Assembly (NCBI GenBank): GCA_917880885.1
Contig: OU862933.1
Coordinates: 12,677,679 to 12,741,678, forward strand
DNA: 64,000 nucleotides
Direction: 5' to 3'
Source: Limnephilus marmoratus
Taxonomy: Eukaryota > Arthropoda > Insecta > Trichoptera > Limnephilidae
The notes below the pieces were generated by a model, which had not been told where the DNA came from, did no database searches, and saw nothing but the letters and a program-made list of their open reading frames with translations. Within the stretch, counting starts at the first letter, position 1, and each line of letters begins with the position of its first letter. Made by a program: the position numbers and the translations under genes. Positions 1 through 11,900 of the stretch are shown one piece after another.

Positions 1-107
1 AAGTGTCGCCCAGGCGAGCCGCCCCCCCCTGTTTTAATACTAAATTTAAAAAAAAATTTCAGACCCAACATCAATAACGTCGCATTTTTCAATCTTAGCA
101 CTATAGC

Positions 108-551
108 TCACTGAAAACTCATGGGCCGCCACTGCCAAAAACATATTTTTTTAACATTAATTCCACAAAGGAGGCCCTGAGAAATTCCCTCAGGGCCTAT
201 GCCATCTTTGAAGATGCTGAACGGAGGTCTTGAAGAGACCCATGTTGTAGGAGGGAGGAAACACAGAGGCCGCAAATCGTCCCACAGCCGAGCTGTTGAA
301 CTCAAGAACGAGTCGTAGAAACGACCCGTTCTCGTGTGACAACAATGTCAACCCTGTACATATATTGGGCGCGTGTTTGGCGTGTTTCCCGACTATGCAC
401 CGGTGCCGAGGGAATCAATGACGCAAGTTACTCAGAGCTTCTTCCACTGCAATACCGGTAGAACAGTGACAGCATTCCCACCTGATGCCTGTGCTCTAAA
501 GATTGCAATCCGTTTGTTTGGAGAATTTATCAAACAGACCGCCCGTTTTTG
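108..551 (-). pseudogene. CR1/Jockey-group LINE, 3' part of ORF2 and 3' tail (outer half)
   Basis: On the minus strand this matches the C-terminal region of the LINEs at 25480-25797 and 35230-35526: the stretch CCGGTGCCGAGG...CTGTGCTCTAAAGATTGCAATCCGT is shared, and STARLWDDLRPLCFLPP is the usual SxxLWNxLPxSVFP ending of these reverse-transcriptase ORFs. Frames are broken. The 3' tail GGGCCTCCTTTGTGGAATTAAT is near 160-185. Element A interrupts it at 552; the host sequence resumes at 983. Confidence 0.7.
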
Positions 552-982
552 GACTCCAGATACGAATATCTACAGCCTGTATGTCTGACGAATATCTACA
601 GCGCATATGTTTAACTAATATCTACGAACTTCAGAGTGTTGATTAATATCTACAGAGCGTAGGTTGAACTAATATCTACAGAGCATAGGTTGGACTAATC
701 AGCTAAATGTGTCCAATAGTCCGATATTACGGATTTTTACATACATACTTACATAAATTAAGTTTTTTAAATTGCATACGCAATATTACGTTATTCCAAT
801 ATGCTATACACAATTGCAAATCCAACCTCTGCCAGTGCTGTAGATATTCGTCAACACTTTGGTTCTCATAGATATTAATCAACAGTTTGAGCTGTAGATA
901 TTCGTCAACACTTTGATTCTCATAGATATTAGTTCGATTTTTTCAGTTTTTGGAATTCCTGTAGATATTAGTAGACGCCTCC
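552..982 (+). mobile_element. TAATATCTACAG MITE copy A (431 bp)
   Basis: The element begins GACTCCAGATAC and ends AGACGCCTCC. The 8-bp target duplication CGTTTTTG lies at 544-551 and 983-990. The left half has five TAATATCTACAG-like words and the right half five in inverted orientation, around a unique core (about 700-835). It sits inside the minus-strand LINE. Confidence 0.9.
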
Positions 983-1012
983 CGTTTTTGCACAGAGTCG
1001 AGGGTTTATCTT
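983..1012 (-). pseudogene. CR1/Jockey-group LINE continuation beyond MITE A
   Basis: CGTTTTTGCACAGAGTCGAG continues the host LINE: the same run (CGTTTCTGCACAGAGTCGAG in reverse complement) occurs uninterrupted at 35330-35355. Together with 108-551 this proves that MITE A landed in an older LINE. Confidence 0.75.
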
Positions 1013-1599
1013 GTTCCATTGTTGATCTAGTTCTACATTGCATAAATCAGGCTAGCCAACCCACATCCAGTTTTATTTCTCCACGTGGTTTTTATTGTAG
1101 GTATTCAGTCCGATCACCGCGTGGGCGCGGCGCGGTGCGGAACGCATTCACCAATCCGCCAAAATAAACTGGTTTTAATACTTACCATTATCTTTTTATG
1201 GATGCTTTAGGAAACCCATTGCAGCGTCTATACTTTTTTGTATTCTTGAATAGCCATTATTTACTCTGGTTTATGGTATAATTAGGAATCTATGAATACT
1301 AAATTGGGCGAATCTGTTTAATGAGTAGGGGAAGGCAGGGTAATCACGAACGCTGGGTAATCCCGAACACAGCAATTTCATTATGTTAGAAAGATATGGG
1401 AACATTTTACTCATCGCCACCTCAGAAATCACGCCATCACTAGTGCCAGGCGGACAGTGAAGGGCTACAGTCATATACCACGTTTAAGTTATGATTAATT
1501 ACAATATTTCGTTCTTTTTGTTGCAATTTTTCCACACATGAAACTCAGTGTAACTTATCAATTACTTGTAGTGCCAATACGACATTTACAGGTATAGAT
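1013..1599. other. Non-coding stretch; possible left TIR of an outer element
   Basis: No gene recognised. TAGGGGAAGGCAGGGTAATC at 1325-1344 is matched in inverted orientation near 2945-2968 (GGTAATTACCCC...-type word followed by CCTTCCCCTAA). The pair may be the termini of a decayed element holding MITEs B and C. Confidence 0.3.
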
Positions 1600-2138
1600 G
1601 GAGGCGTCTACCAATATCTACAGGAATTCCAAAAACTGAAAAAATCGAACTAATATCTACGAGAAACAAATTGTTGACGAATATCTACAGCTCAAACTGT
1701 TGACTAATATCTATGAGAACCAAAGTGTTGACGAATATCTACAGCTCAAACTGCTGACTAATATCTAAGATAATCAAAGTGTTGACGAATATCTACAGCA
1801 CTGGCAGAGGTTGGATTTGCAATTATGTATAGCATATTGGAATGACGTAATATTGCGTATGCAGTTTAAAAAACTTAATTTATGTAAGTATGTATGTAAA
1901 AATCCCTAATATCGGACTATTGGACACATTTAGCTGATTAGTCCAACCTACGCTCTGTAGATATTAGTTCAACCTACGCTCTGTAGATATTAGTCAACAC
2001 TGGGACCGTCATAGATACTCGTCCGACCTTAGCTCTGTAGATATTAGTCAACACTCTGAAGTTCGTAGATATTAGTTCAACATATGAGCTGTAGATATTC
2101 GTCCGACATACAGGCTGTAGATATTAGTATCTGGAGTC
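1600..2138 (-). mobile_element. TAATATCTACAG MITE copy B (539 bp, expanded)
   Basis: In window orientation it begins GGAGGCGTCTACC and ends ATCTGGAGTC. The 8-bp target duplication GTATAGAT lies at 1592-1599 and 2139-2146. It is about 108 bp longer than copies A, D and E because extra ~30-bp units carrying the ATATCTACAG word are present in both arrays. Confidence 0.9.
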
Positions 2139-2460
2139 GTATAGATAGTTAGTTGTTTAAGATTTTGTCACGATTATCAGATGCGGCCGAGCTAAATATA
2201 ACCTAAAGTTATAAATCATTTTTTGTTGTTTTACTTTGAAGGGTAGGTATTGGCGAACGAACTGAGTGGGTCAACGTCAAGAAGCAAAGTATAATAAAAA
2301 AAATTGCAAAACAAAAGAAAGAAGCTGACCAAAAACAAATAATAAGGAACACCGTAATTGCCCGAAAGGTTTTGTTTTTGTTTAAAAAGTTGATTATATA
2401 AAGATAAATTAAAAATGTTGATTGTAATAATGTAACGTACATTAATGAACCTTTCGGAAG

Positions 2461-2865
2461 CACTCCAGATACTAATATCTACAGCCCGTATGTCGGACGA
2501 ATATCTACAGCTCATATGTTGAACTAATATCTACGAACTTCAGAGTGTTGACTAATATCTACAGAGCGTAGGTTGGACTTATCAGCTAAATGTGTCCAAT
2601 AGTCCGATATTAGGGATTTTTACATACATACTTACATAAATTAAGTTTTTTAAACCGCATTCGCAATATTACGTTATTCCAATATGCTATACATAATTGC
2701 AAATCCAACCTCTGCCAGTGCTGTAGATATTCGTCAACACTTTGGTTCTCATAGATATTAATCAACAGTTTGAGCTGTAGATATTCGTCAACACTTTGAT
2801 TCTCATAGATATTAGTTCGATTTTTTCAATTTTTGGAATTCCTGTAGATATTAGTAGACGCCTCC
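2461..2865 (+). mobile_element. TAATATCTACAG MITE copy C (405 bp)
   Basis: It begins CACTCCAGATAC and ends AGACGCCTCC. The 8-bp target duplication TTCGGAAG lies at 2453-2460 and 2866-2873. It is 26 bp shorter than the 431-bp copies, consistent with loss of one repeat unit from the left array. Confidence 0.9.
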
Positions 2866-2873
2866 TTCGGAAG

Positions 2874-4859
2874 CTGGCACTTATTAAATTTATCTTATAT
2901 CTTGTGTCTATGGATTTATTTCGAACTCCCTTAGGTATTCGTAATTACCCCGCCTTCCCCTAAGGAATAAATACGTCTAACTAACTAACCATTAAGCCGT
3001 TTCCTCGCAGGTATAGGCAGAGAGAACGGACCGCCAGACAATTCGGTCTTGGCACACACTCCTTGCCTCTTTCACATTCAAACATCGTCTTAAATAAATA
3101 AGTCTTGATTGATTATTCCTCTATACTCCTTACAGCGCCTTACTCTTAATTACGTACGTAAAGTATCATATGCGTCAATAGTTAGTAGCTATTGTATTAC
3201 AGTAGGTACCTATTTAACTTAAATAATGGGGCATCGTTAAATGAATTAAGTAATCCAATAATGTTTATTGATTCCCATTCATTGTTTACAAATCGGATTT
3301 TAACGACAATAATTAATACTTTGATTTTTGTAATACTACTCGATATAGATGCGACCATGATATGGTAGGTATAGACAAGAGGCAAGATTCTTAGAAAATT
3401 GAGGCGTTTCACTAGTAGCATTTTAATGTGTAAAGTAAGTAGATACAGTACGCACCAAACTTAAATGTCGACCTGAACTTGATACGAGCCATTCTCCCGC
3501 AGATACAGTCACTTTATTCACTTTATAATGACATTAATGACAATGACCGTAAGCGAAAGAGAACGATGCGTAAAACATACGTTCGACAGTGAAGTCGTGG
3601 GCGGGGAGGCATGCCGCTTTTCAGACCTTAAACTCGCCTATTACAACGATTTTTGCATGAATGACAGGTTGGTATATTAAAGTTTGGCGTGTATTATTTA
3701 CATAAGTTAGGTACTTTTGGCATTTAGGGTTAAAACTATCTCTAAATGCTAAAAGAGCTAATTTAGCTGCTGTTTGAATCAAAGTTTGTTCGACAGCTGC
3801 TTCTCTACGCTGGTTGAGGGGAGGTGATATTGGAGTTGATGTATGAAGAGCTGTAAACGCCTTTGAAAAAAAAAGAGATGCAGCACGCGAACCGCGGTAA
3901 GTCGACCGCTGGTATTTGTAGACCTACTAATAAATAAATAGTCAATCGCGCTATAAATAAAACAACAATCCAACATGAAGCGTACGTACTTAAAACAAAA
4001 TTTAAACAATTATAGTACTTATAGATATATTTTTATTGTAATTTTAACAAGTAGTGCTGTTTTAGACATGGGACTTTATTTCCCCATTTTTAATTTTTTT
4101 TTTTACCCTATACTTTTTTTATTATATTTAGCTCTTTCGACCACCATACTAGGCTCATGACTGTATCATGGTAGTCAATATTTTAGCAGTAAACCCTTAT
4201 CCACAACGAAATGTCACCCAATTTGGATGGTTAGGTTAGGTTAGGCTAGGGTCCAGCAGTGAAGGTAAGAGAGTCATTATTGAATTACACTAAAAACTAT
4301 TTCCATTCTATTCATCCAACTAGAAATCAAAAATACATTCAGTGTTTTCTATCCAAATGATCATTCCATAAATTCTCGTCAATTTTATTTATCACAAATT
4401 TGGTAAATCTATTTTCACAATTCGGAATTTTCTTACAAAATACTTCAAGAATTTGTTAGATACGAGATGTTTTGCAATGACCTGATCTAAAAGAGAATAA
4501 ATATATATTTTTTAAATTAAAAGATCAATATTAAATAGATACCTACTTATTTAATAAACAACCCTAGATGTAGGTACCATGACAAACAGGACCTTTTGAA
4601 AAATTCAAGCAACATCGAAGATATTTTTTTTAAATGTCTCGATGAAGAACATGAAAAAAATGTATTTAAAGTATATTTTTCGTTTCACTTTTACATGAGA
4701 CTTGTTTCGCTCTTTAATTTACGACGGTATTTTGGAACTGTGACTCGGCCGTATTCATTAATATTTTATTTTTAAAAAATATATACATTTTTTATTAGCG
4801 GCTATATAAAACATGAGAACGTACAAAATCTTATGGTGTAAATAAGTAAGTATAACAAT
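2874..4859. other. AT-rich non-coding flank downstream of MBOAT7
   Basis: No supported gene; the ORFs are short and lack any recognisable domain. 4230-4250 contains three exact GGTTA pentamers followed by GGCTAGG, resembling the insect telomeric unit (TTAGG)n, although short AACCTAACCT runs are common in insect DNA. Confidence 0.5.
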
Positions 4860-5385
4860 GTTTTTCTTAATTCTCTTCACTAGGGGGTCTTGTGTCCTGT
4901 GCTGAGGCATTTTTTTCATGTAACTAGATATGTCTTCCATGTCGTTTTTTTAGTGCTTTTTAAGAGTTTTTTAGTCCTCTTGACTAGGGGGTACTGTGTC
5001 CTGTGCTGAGGCGGACTAAAGTTTTTTTTTTAATTCCGTGTAACTAGGTGAGTCCTCTATGTCGTTTTTAGTGTTTCTTCAGAGTTTTTTCTCAGTCCTC
5101 TTTACTAGGGGGTCCTAAGTCCTATGTCGTGTGCTGAGGAGGTCTAAAGTTATTTAATTCCATGAAACTAGGTGTGTCTTCTATGTCGTTTTTAGTGCTT
5201 CTTCAGTGTTTTTTTTTCAGTCCTCTGTACTAGGGGGTCCTATGTCCTATTTCTTGTGCTGAGGAGGGCTAAAGTTATTTAATTCCACGAAACTAGGTGT
5301 GTCTTCTGTGTCGTTTTTAGTGCTTCTTTAGAGTTTTTTTTCTTATTCCTCTTTACGTGGGGGTCCTTTGCCGAGGTGAGTTTTT
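4860..5385. repeat. Minisatellite, ~120-bp unit, about 4.5 copies
   Basis: The anchor word CTAGGGGGTC/TAC followed by TGTGCTGAGG recurs at about 4883, 4984, 5105, 5229 and 5354. Each unit also carries AACTAGGTGTGTCTTCTATG-like and GTCGTTTTTAGTGCTTCTTC words. Units differ by small indels and substitutions. It lies ~350 bp past the MBOAT7 stop, so a long 3'UTR could include it. Confidence 0.85.
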
Positions 5386-5729
5386 TCATTGATCTCTTTC
5401 AGCTATTCTTAATTTTTACTCATTATGCTTTTATAATTGTTTTGTATCTGGAGGAAGGATATTGTGAAGTTTTGTTGCAAAATATAATGTAGTTTCTATA
5501 TCTGAATGTGGTTTTATAACTTGGAATGTTTTTTGTGTCATTTTACACATATAGCGTATGAGTCGACTATGACATATGGTCGACTAATGTAAATGATCTT
5601 CATTATACTTGCGAATGTGTAGACACAAAGCGTAATAAATATATAATATTTTGGGACACAAAATCAAAATCATTTTACAATTTACCTTTTAGGGCTCAAA
5701 TCTCTTAAGTAATTTGATAATAATCTATT
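5386..5729. other. AT-rich 3' flank of MBOAT7
   Basis: No ORF or repeat of note; presumed 3'UTR and flank of the gene on the minus strand. Confidence 0.4.
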
Positions 5730-5734
5730 TTATT
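5729..5734 (-). promoter_or_regulatory. AATAAA hexamer overlapping the MBOAT7 stop codon
   Basis: On the minus strand the last codons read AAA TAA AAT, so AATAAA spans the stop. If used as a polyadenylation signal the 3'UTR would be about 20 nt, so it may be fortuitous and a more distal signal may be used. Confidence 0.25.
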
Positions 5735-5972
5735 TGTAATTTGTCTCCCAAAAAAATAATTTACTAGACACTAGTGACCGGTCTTTCTGTAAATAGATCA
5801 GTGCAACTCTTCCGAATAAAAAGAAGAAGATGAGTGAGAAATAAGGCACGAAGTTCATAGCGGCTGCGTGGGTGAAGATATAATTGGGTTCCAGAACAAG
5901 GAAGGACATCATCACGTGGCCGAATATGTGCGCCTGAATGGTCCACATCGCCATCAAGAAGGCAGTGGAACC
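5730..5972 (-). CDS. MBOAT7: MBOAT7 coding exon 7 (residues 402-481 and stop)
   Basis: Acceptor TTTTCAG (5979-5973). It starts GSTAFLMAMW and holds two long membrane segments (about AFLMAMWTIQAHIFGHVMM and FVPYFSLIFFFLFGRVALIY), as in the MBOAT7 C-terminus. It ends in a short polar tail, NYK, then TAA at 5732-5730. The spacing and hydrophobic pattern fit the last two helices of MBOAT7, so the protein looks complete. Confidence 0.88.
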   Translation of the reverse strand, partial: GSTAFLMAMWTIQAHIFGHVMMSFLVLEPNYIFTHAAAMNFVPYFSLIFFFLFGRVALIYLQKDRSLVSSKLFFWETNYK

Positions 5973-8900
5973 CTGAAAATTAAAATACACTTTCCTTTAG
6001 AATTGTACTTTTTCGCCTTGTGAAAATAAATATCACATATTTTTAAGTTTCTCATTTGTCATTTTATTTATTTATTGTTTCTTTGCACTGTAGGTAAAAT
6101 GTTTACAAAACAATTTATAACCTCACTAGGACAAGTCTGTCTTGAGGTTAAAAATTTTTAATTTAACAAAATAACACACTATATTATTATAATATATCTC
6201 GCTTTTAGATTTTATGCGGTAAAAATATCGCTGCAATATTTGGACATAGATTATTGTTCCATTGATACATTTATTATGTTATTGTGTTTCTTTTATCGAC
6301 CATAATACCAACAATTGATAATAATCAAATTCGGCCATGAACGATTCCATTGTAAACAAGTAGGTACCCACTATTAGCAATAATATTAGGTATGTCATAA
6401 AGTATATGCAACATATTAATTATCCTGGTTCATTAAAAGCGATAACATATTCAATAGGTCTGTTGATGTTAGTTGCTAAAAGTTATATTAATTCACTTCG
6501 AAATTCACACCTACGTCAATGTTTGTCATTGTTTTGTCATCTTTGCGATTTTATTTCTACAGAAAATGAAGCATTTTCATGTCTTTTGTCAATTCAATGA
6601 TGGCGATGAAAAGGATTTGTTCCTTTGTCGATATTTTCGCAAATTTCGAACGGGAAAAATAATTGAATTGAATTGAGAAATTAGTCATGGGGATATAAAA
6701 CAAAAAACTAGGCAATTGACTTTTCATCAATAATAGTTTTCAATTTGAAAAATATTTAATACCTACACTTGAAAATTTCAAATTTCGAGGTATTAGATAA
6801 GTAACTTACCCATCCAGATGTGTACTCGTACATCTTGTGGTATGGTTTTTCCGCCACAATGTAAACACCACACAGAACCAAACTGGTGAAGTAGCCAAGC
6901 TCTATACCATGCCAGTAAGCGCTGAACAACATAGTCAGCAGAGTACTGGAAACAAACAAGGTTCATCATCATTGCACGTAACTGTGGAAGACTGGGATCC
7001 AATTGCAAAAAGGAATCAACAAAAACTATATTGGTGAAATCTAATGGAAATTGGTATCGATCGCAATGATGTAGAATTGCACGGCTCATAAACCTTTATT
7101 GCTTACTGACCAAACTGGTTTGGCATATCACAAATCACCATACATAGTTCACAAGATTCCATCAGTTCAATTACTATGTTACTATGCACGGAAGAAGTTC
7201 CATCAAACTGTTAGTTTTATAGAATTGTTTTTCTCCAAATGCACTCCGTTTTTTATGCGATGAAAGTAGAAAGTGGAGTATTCCTAGTTATTCAGATAAC
7301 TAAACATATACGTTCACATAGGCGTTCTGCGCGCAAACATGCGCCTGCTCTTCCGATCGTTCTTTGAGAAGAATTCTTCACGATGATCTCCATTTCCATC
7401 CATACAAGATGGCGATTGTGCAGGAACTTTTTGAACGTGACTTCAATTCTCGGAGGAACGCGTGTGAGGTTCTTCTGGAAGTCGTTCCTGAGGACGCAAT
7501 TGTGTTTTTTAGTGATGAAGTCCATTTTCATTTGTGTGGAACCGTCAACAAACAAAACATGCGCTTCTGGGCTGACAACAATCCTCGAGCATTGCATCAA
7601 AGGCCTTTGCATTCATCTAAAGTCACATTGTGGTGTGTAATTTCCTCAAGTGGAATTATTGGTCCTGGTTCTTTGAGGAAAATGAAGTAACAGTGACAGT
7701 GAATTCGGACCGGTATGTAAACATATTACAAGATATTTTTTTCCAACGGCTAGAAGAGTTGGACTTAGGGGACACTTGGTTCCAACAAGACGGTGCAACG
7801 GCAAACACTGTTTTGAGGGAACACTTCCCAGAGCGCCTCATCTCAATTAGATTTTTTCCTGTGGGGTTTTTTGAAATCCCGTGTTTGTGTGAACCGTCCA
7901 AGGACCCTAAAAGACCTAAAAGATTTGAAGACCAATATCCAGGAAGAAATTGCCAGGATAACGCCTGATATACTGGCAAGTCATGAAGAACGCCAGAAAT
8001 CGGTTCACTCAGTGTATGAAGAATGGGGGACGTCACCTACCTGATTTGATCTTCAAAAAAAGTTTAAAAAAAACTTTAAGTATGTGCCTACTTTATAAAA
8101 AAAAGCCTGATTCATATAATGGGTTTTATTAAGTTTTGAAAAAAAGGAAGTTATGTTGCCGCACCCTACAAAGACTTTCAGTAAAGCAAACTAGATACTC
8201 GTGATAGATATAAATAATGTTAGAATGTGAGGTATTGTGATACAAGTATGTTGTACTGCCCTCCTAACATTATTTTTTTTACATTACCTACTCCAAACTA
8301 AGGATTCCATGGACGGCCAAACCTACAAAGTCTGGAAGAGCAAGACACCCACAATAGGCTTTCAATTACATGCATGCAACGTATTTTAAGATATTTTGAG
8401 CGTGTATTGTTTTTCGCCAAACTTAGGACTCCAACTTGGAGAAACTCATAGTCACCGATAAAGTGGAGGGCAGGAGAAGCAGATGAAGGTCACCAAAATA
8501 CTGGAGTGACCAAATGTCACTGGCGACCGATACTTAAGTGTCCTTGGCCCTGAGGAGTGGATGAGCCTTGCCTACCATGGAAATTGGAGTCAAGGTCACG
8601 ATCCTCAGCCATAAGGAACCGAAAAAAGAATGAGCCTTGCCTACCATGGAAATTGGAGTCAAGGTCACGATCCTCAGCCATAAGGAACCGAAAAAAGAAC
8701 TCCAATAATTTTTTAGGTAATTTAAACTCACCGATGATCAGTAACCATGCCCTTGAAGATCTCCTTGTAGATGTACCTCCCCATGAAGTACTGGATGGTC
8801 TTGTTCCAGTTCCGCCAGAACTCCGAGTGCCAGGGGGTCCAGTGGATGTTGTACAGGTTCAGGGCATTGACGGTCTCGAATTCGTAGTCCAACTTATCTG

Positions 8901-11900
8901 CTTCTTCTTGGGTACTGCGAAAAGCAACAAATCAAGAATTGTATAATAAAAATCATTTTTCAAGCATACCTTGTGTGGCAATACCATTTTTAAATACATA
9001 ACAAGTATGTTTTATTTCATTTTTTTACGTTTTTTTATTTACATTATTTATGTTACTGTAAAAGCCCGTACTACGGTAAATCTTAAGATTTTCCAGTAAA
9101 TTCTAAGATTTACCAACTTTTAAGGCGGTACACAATCCTACTAATTTTTGTACGCTCAAAACTCACATTTTAATAATTTCCGGCGAATCCGTAACTATAA
9201 TATTTTTTTATTTCCATGCCGCACAAGAAATGCGAGTTATTTATATATTAGATTAATAAAAACAGTACCTTACCATTAATATATTTTACGTACAACGATT
9301 TCAAAACTATATAACCCGTTTTTTTTTTTTTAAGTTTCTTTATTCTTTGAATTGTTCGTTACATGAATTGGGGATTTTTCAACTATAAAGTTAGCGGTAA
9401 GCGCCAGATTTTATTTTTCTAGACGATGAATTAATAATTTCGGGAGGACAACATGGAGACACATTTTAAATATTTGTAGCACGTTCTTCAGAATTAATTA
9501 AAATGAACGCGGCAGAAAGGTCGAATCTCCAGGCCTGCTAGGGTGAATTCGACCGTACGTTCGTACAATACGCCGTGCCGCGGCGTATATTTGTTTACAC
9601 GCTTTCTTCACTTACGTCGTTTAGATTCCCACATTATTTATCTTCTTTTCTTTGATACGGCAAATTCAACAGTAGGTCCGTCCAGTGCACGGGTCGCGAG
9701 TCGCAATTTGTATACACGGTTTCTCTACTTATGTCGTTAAGATTCTGAATATATTTTAGGGTATATTGTCGTCTTAATGACAAAAGTCCGAACTGTTCTG
9801 TGATCATCATGTCGATAAATCCTAAGATTTACTAGTAAACCCTAAGATTTACCAATTTACGGGCTTTTATAGTAATACATACTGTTTGGAAACATGAACA
9901 CTTAGAGCCAGCGAAAAAAAAACGGATAGACGCCCTTGAAATGTGGTGCTGGAGAAAAATGCTCAGGATTCCAGTCAAATATTGATAGAGTTATTGACTG
10001 GAGTAAAAGAAATCGGACTTCGACGCCCTCGGCTCTGCACCCAGCGCAGAACCGCGAGTAGTGGAGGAGCCTTGTCCGCCGTGAAAATTGTAGTGAAGGG
10101 GTCGCGATCGTCAGAAAAGAGGATCCGACTTAAGAAGAAGAAGATTTGAGTGATTCTGATTAGAGATTTGTTTGCTAATTTTACAATCCACATGATTTAT
10201 TATTTTTAAATTTTCGAACTTAATTTCGAACTAGGGATCCTGCGAATATGAGTTTCTCTAATTTGTCTTCATTTAATTAAAATATTACAATTTGAGGTTT
10301 AACTCATTAAGTTGTGGAGATCGTCATAAAAGTGGGAAAGAACTAATTTTTAAACGATATGCGAATAATTTAATAACGCCTTTTGTAATATTGGCGCTTC
10401 TTTGGCTGATAATATAATCAACAAATACACCCATAAACTGGATGATAAAATTACATTAAAGTATGAAAGTGCGGAATCAATATACTTACAACCCACAACT
10501 GAACCCGAAATATTAGCTATTATAAAATCCCTAAAATCAAACGCGAGTGCTGGACATGATCAACTAAAATGTACAACAGTACAAAAACTTGCCCCACTAC
10601 TAACTCCTACACTACCTAAACTGATTAACCTGAGCCTGAAAGAAGGTCAATTCCCGGACAGTTGTAAAATTGCAAGGGTTATTCCAATATATAAAGGGAG
10701 CTTGAAAACTCAAACATCTAACTATAGGCCCATTTCTGTCCTACCGATTCTATCAAAAATATATGAAAGAGTAATATACGATAGGCTAGACAACTTTCTG
10801 AAAAAAAAATCATTTCTATATGCCAAACAATACGGTTTCAGAAAAAAATCTAATACTCTCTCTGCAACTAATGATCTTATAAATAAACTTAGAACTAGCA
10901 TAGATAATAAAAACTATGTCATAGCAATTCTCGTAGACCTTCAAAAAGCCTTTGACACCGTAAGTCATGAAATACTGATTAAAAAAATAGAAAAAACAGG
11001 TGTAACCGGTCCAGTTATCAAACTAATAAAATCCTATCTGTCCAACAGAAAACAATGTGTTAAAACAGGAGATAAAAACAGTCAACTCGAGAGTATAAAC
11101 TACGGAGTTCCACAAGGATCAATAGTGGGGCCACTTTTATTCCAAATATACATAAATGACATCTGTCAGCTAAAACTACATGGTGAAATCTTCTTATACG
11201 CAGATGACACGGAAATTTTTTACTTCGGCAAAAACTTATAAAGTCTATTAGAACAATCTCAAATGGATCTTAATGTACTAAACGATTGGCTAATAAAAAA
11301 TATATTAACAATAAATATTAAATAAAACCGGTTACATGATCTTAAGCTCACCTAAAAGAATAATATCATCGCATAAACCATTACAAATAGAAGAAAGAGA
11401 CCTACATATTCTCGATAGCGAAAAATACCTGGGCTTATATATTGATAAACATTTAACATTTAAACAAGACGTAGAAAAACTAAAAACAAAAATCATCCCA
11501 TTAATTGGTGTTTTTGGTAGAATTGCTCATCTTCTACCAACAGAGGTAAAGACGGGCTTATACTTTAGCTTAATCCGGTCCCACCTAAATTATTTAATAG
11601 AAATATGGGGAAACACATACATTACGTACTTAAACGACTTACAAATAATACAGAATAAAGCATTGATATATATACATAGATGACTAATGACCGCGCCAAA
11701 GCATTACCACTGTACATATGTCCAAAAGCATATGCCCACCTAACGTCAGTTCAGTGCTCACTGAGACGCCGACCGAGTTCAACCGGAACAAAACTATCTC
11801 CAAAATGAAAGAAGAAATGCGATTCAAGATCAGGAAAACATAATAAAGCAAGGGGGATTACTTTCCAAACGTAATTTTATTGTTTACATATTCATATTTA

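Noticed and set aside
4860..5385. A CRISPR array
   Set aside because: Units are ~120-bp tandem repeats with diverged copies and no constant short repeat alternating with unique spacers; the DNA is eukaryotic.
8557..8946. 129-residue plus-strand ORF
   Set aside because: Antisense shadow of MBOAT7 exon 5 fused to a tandemly duplicated LINE fragment.
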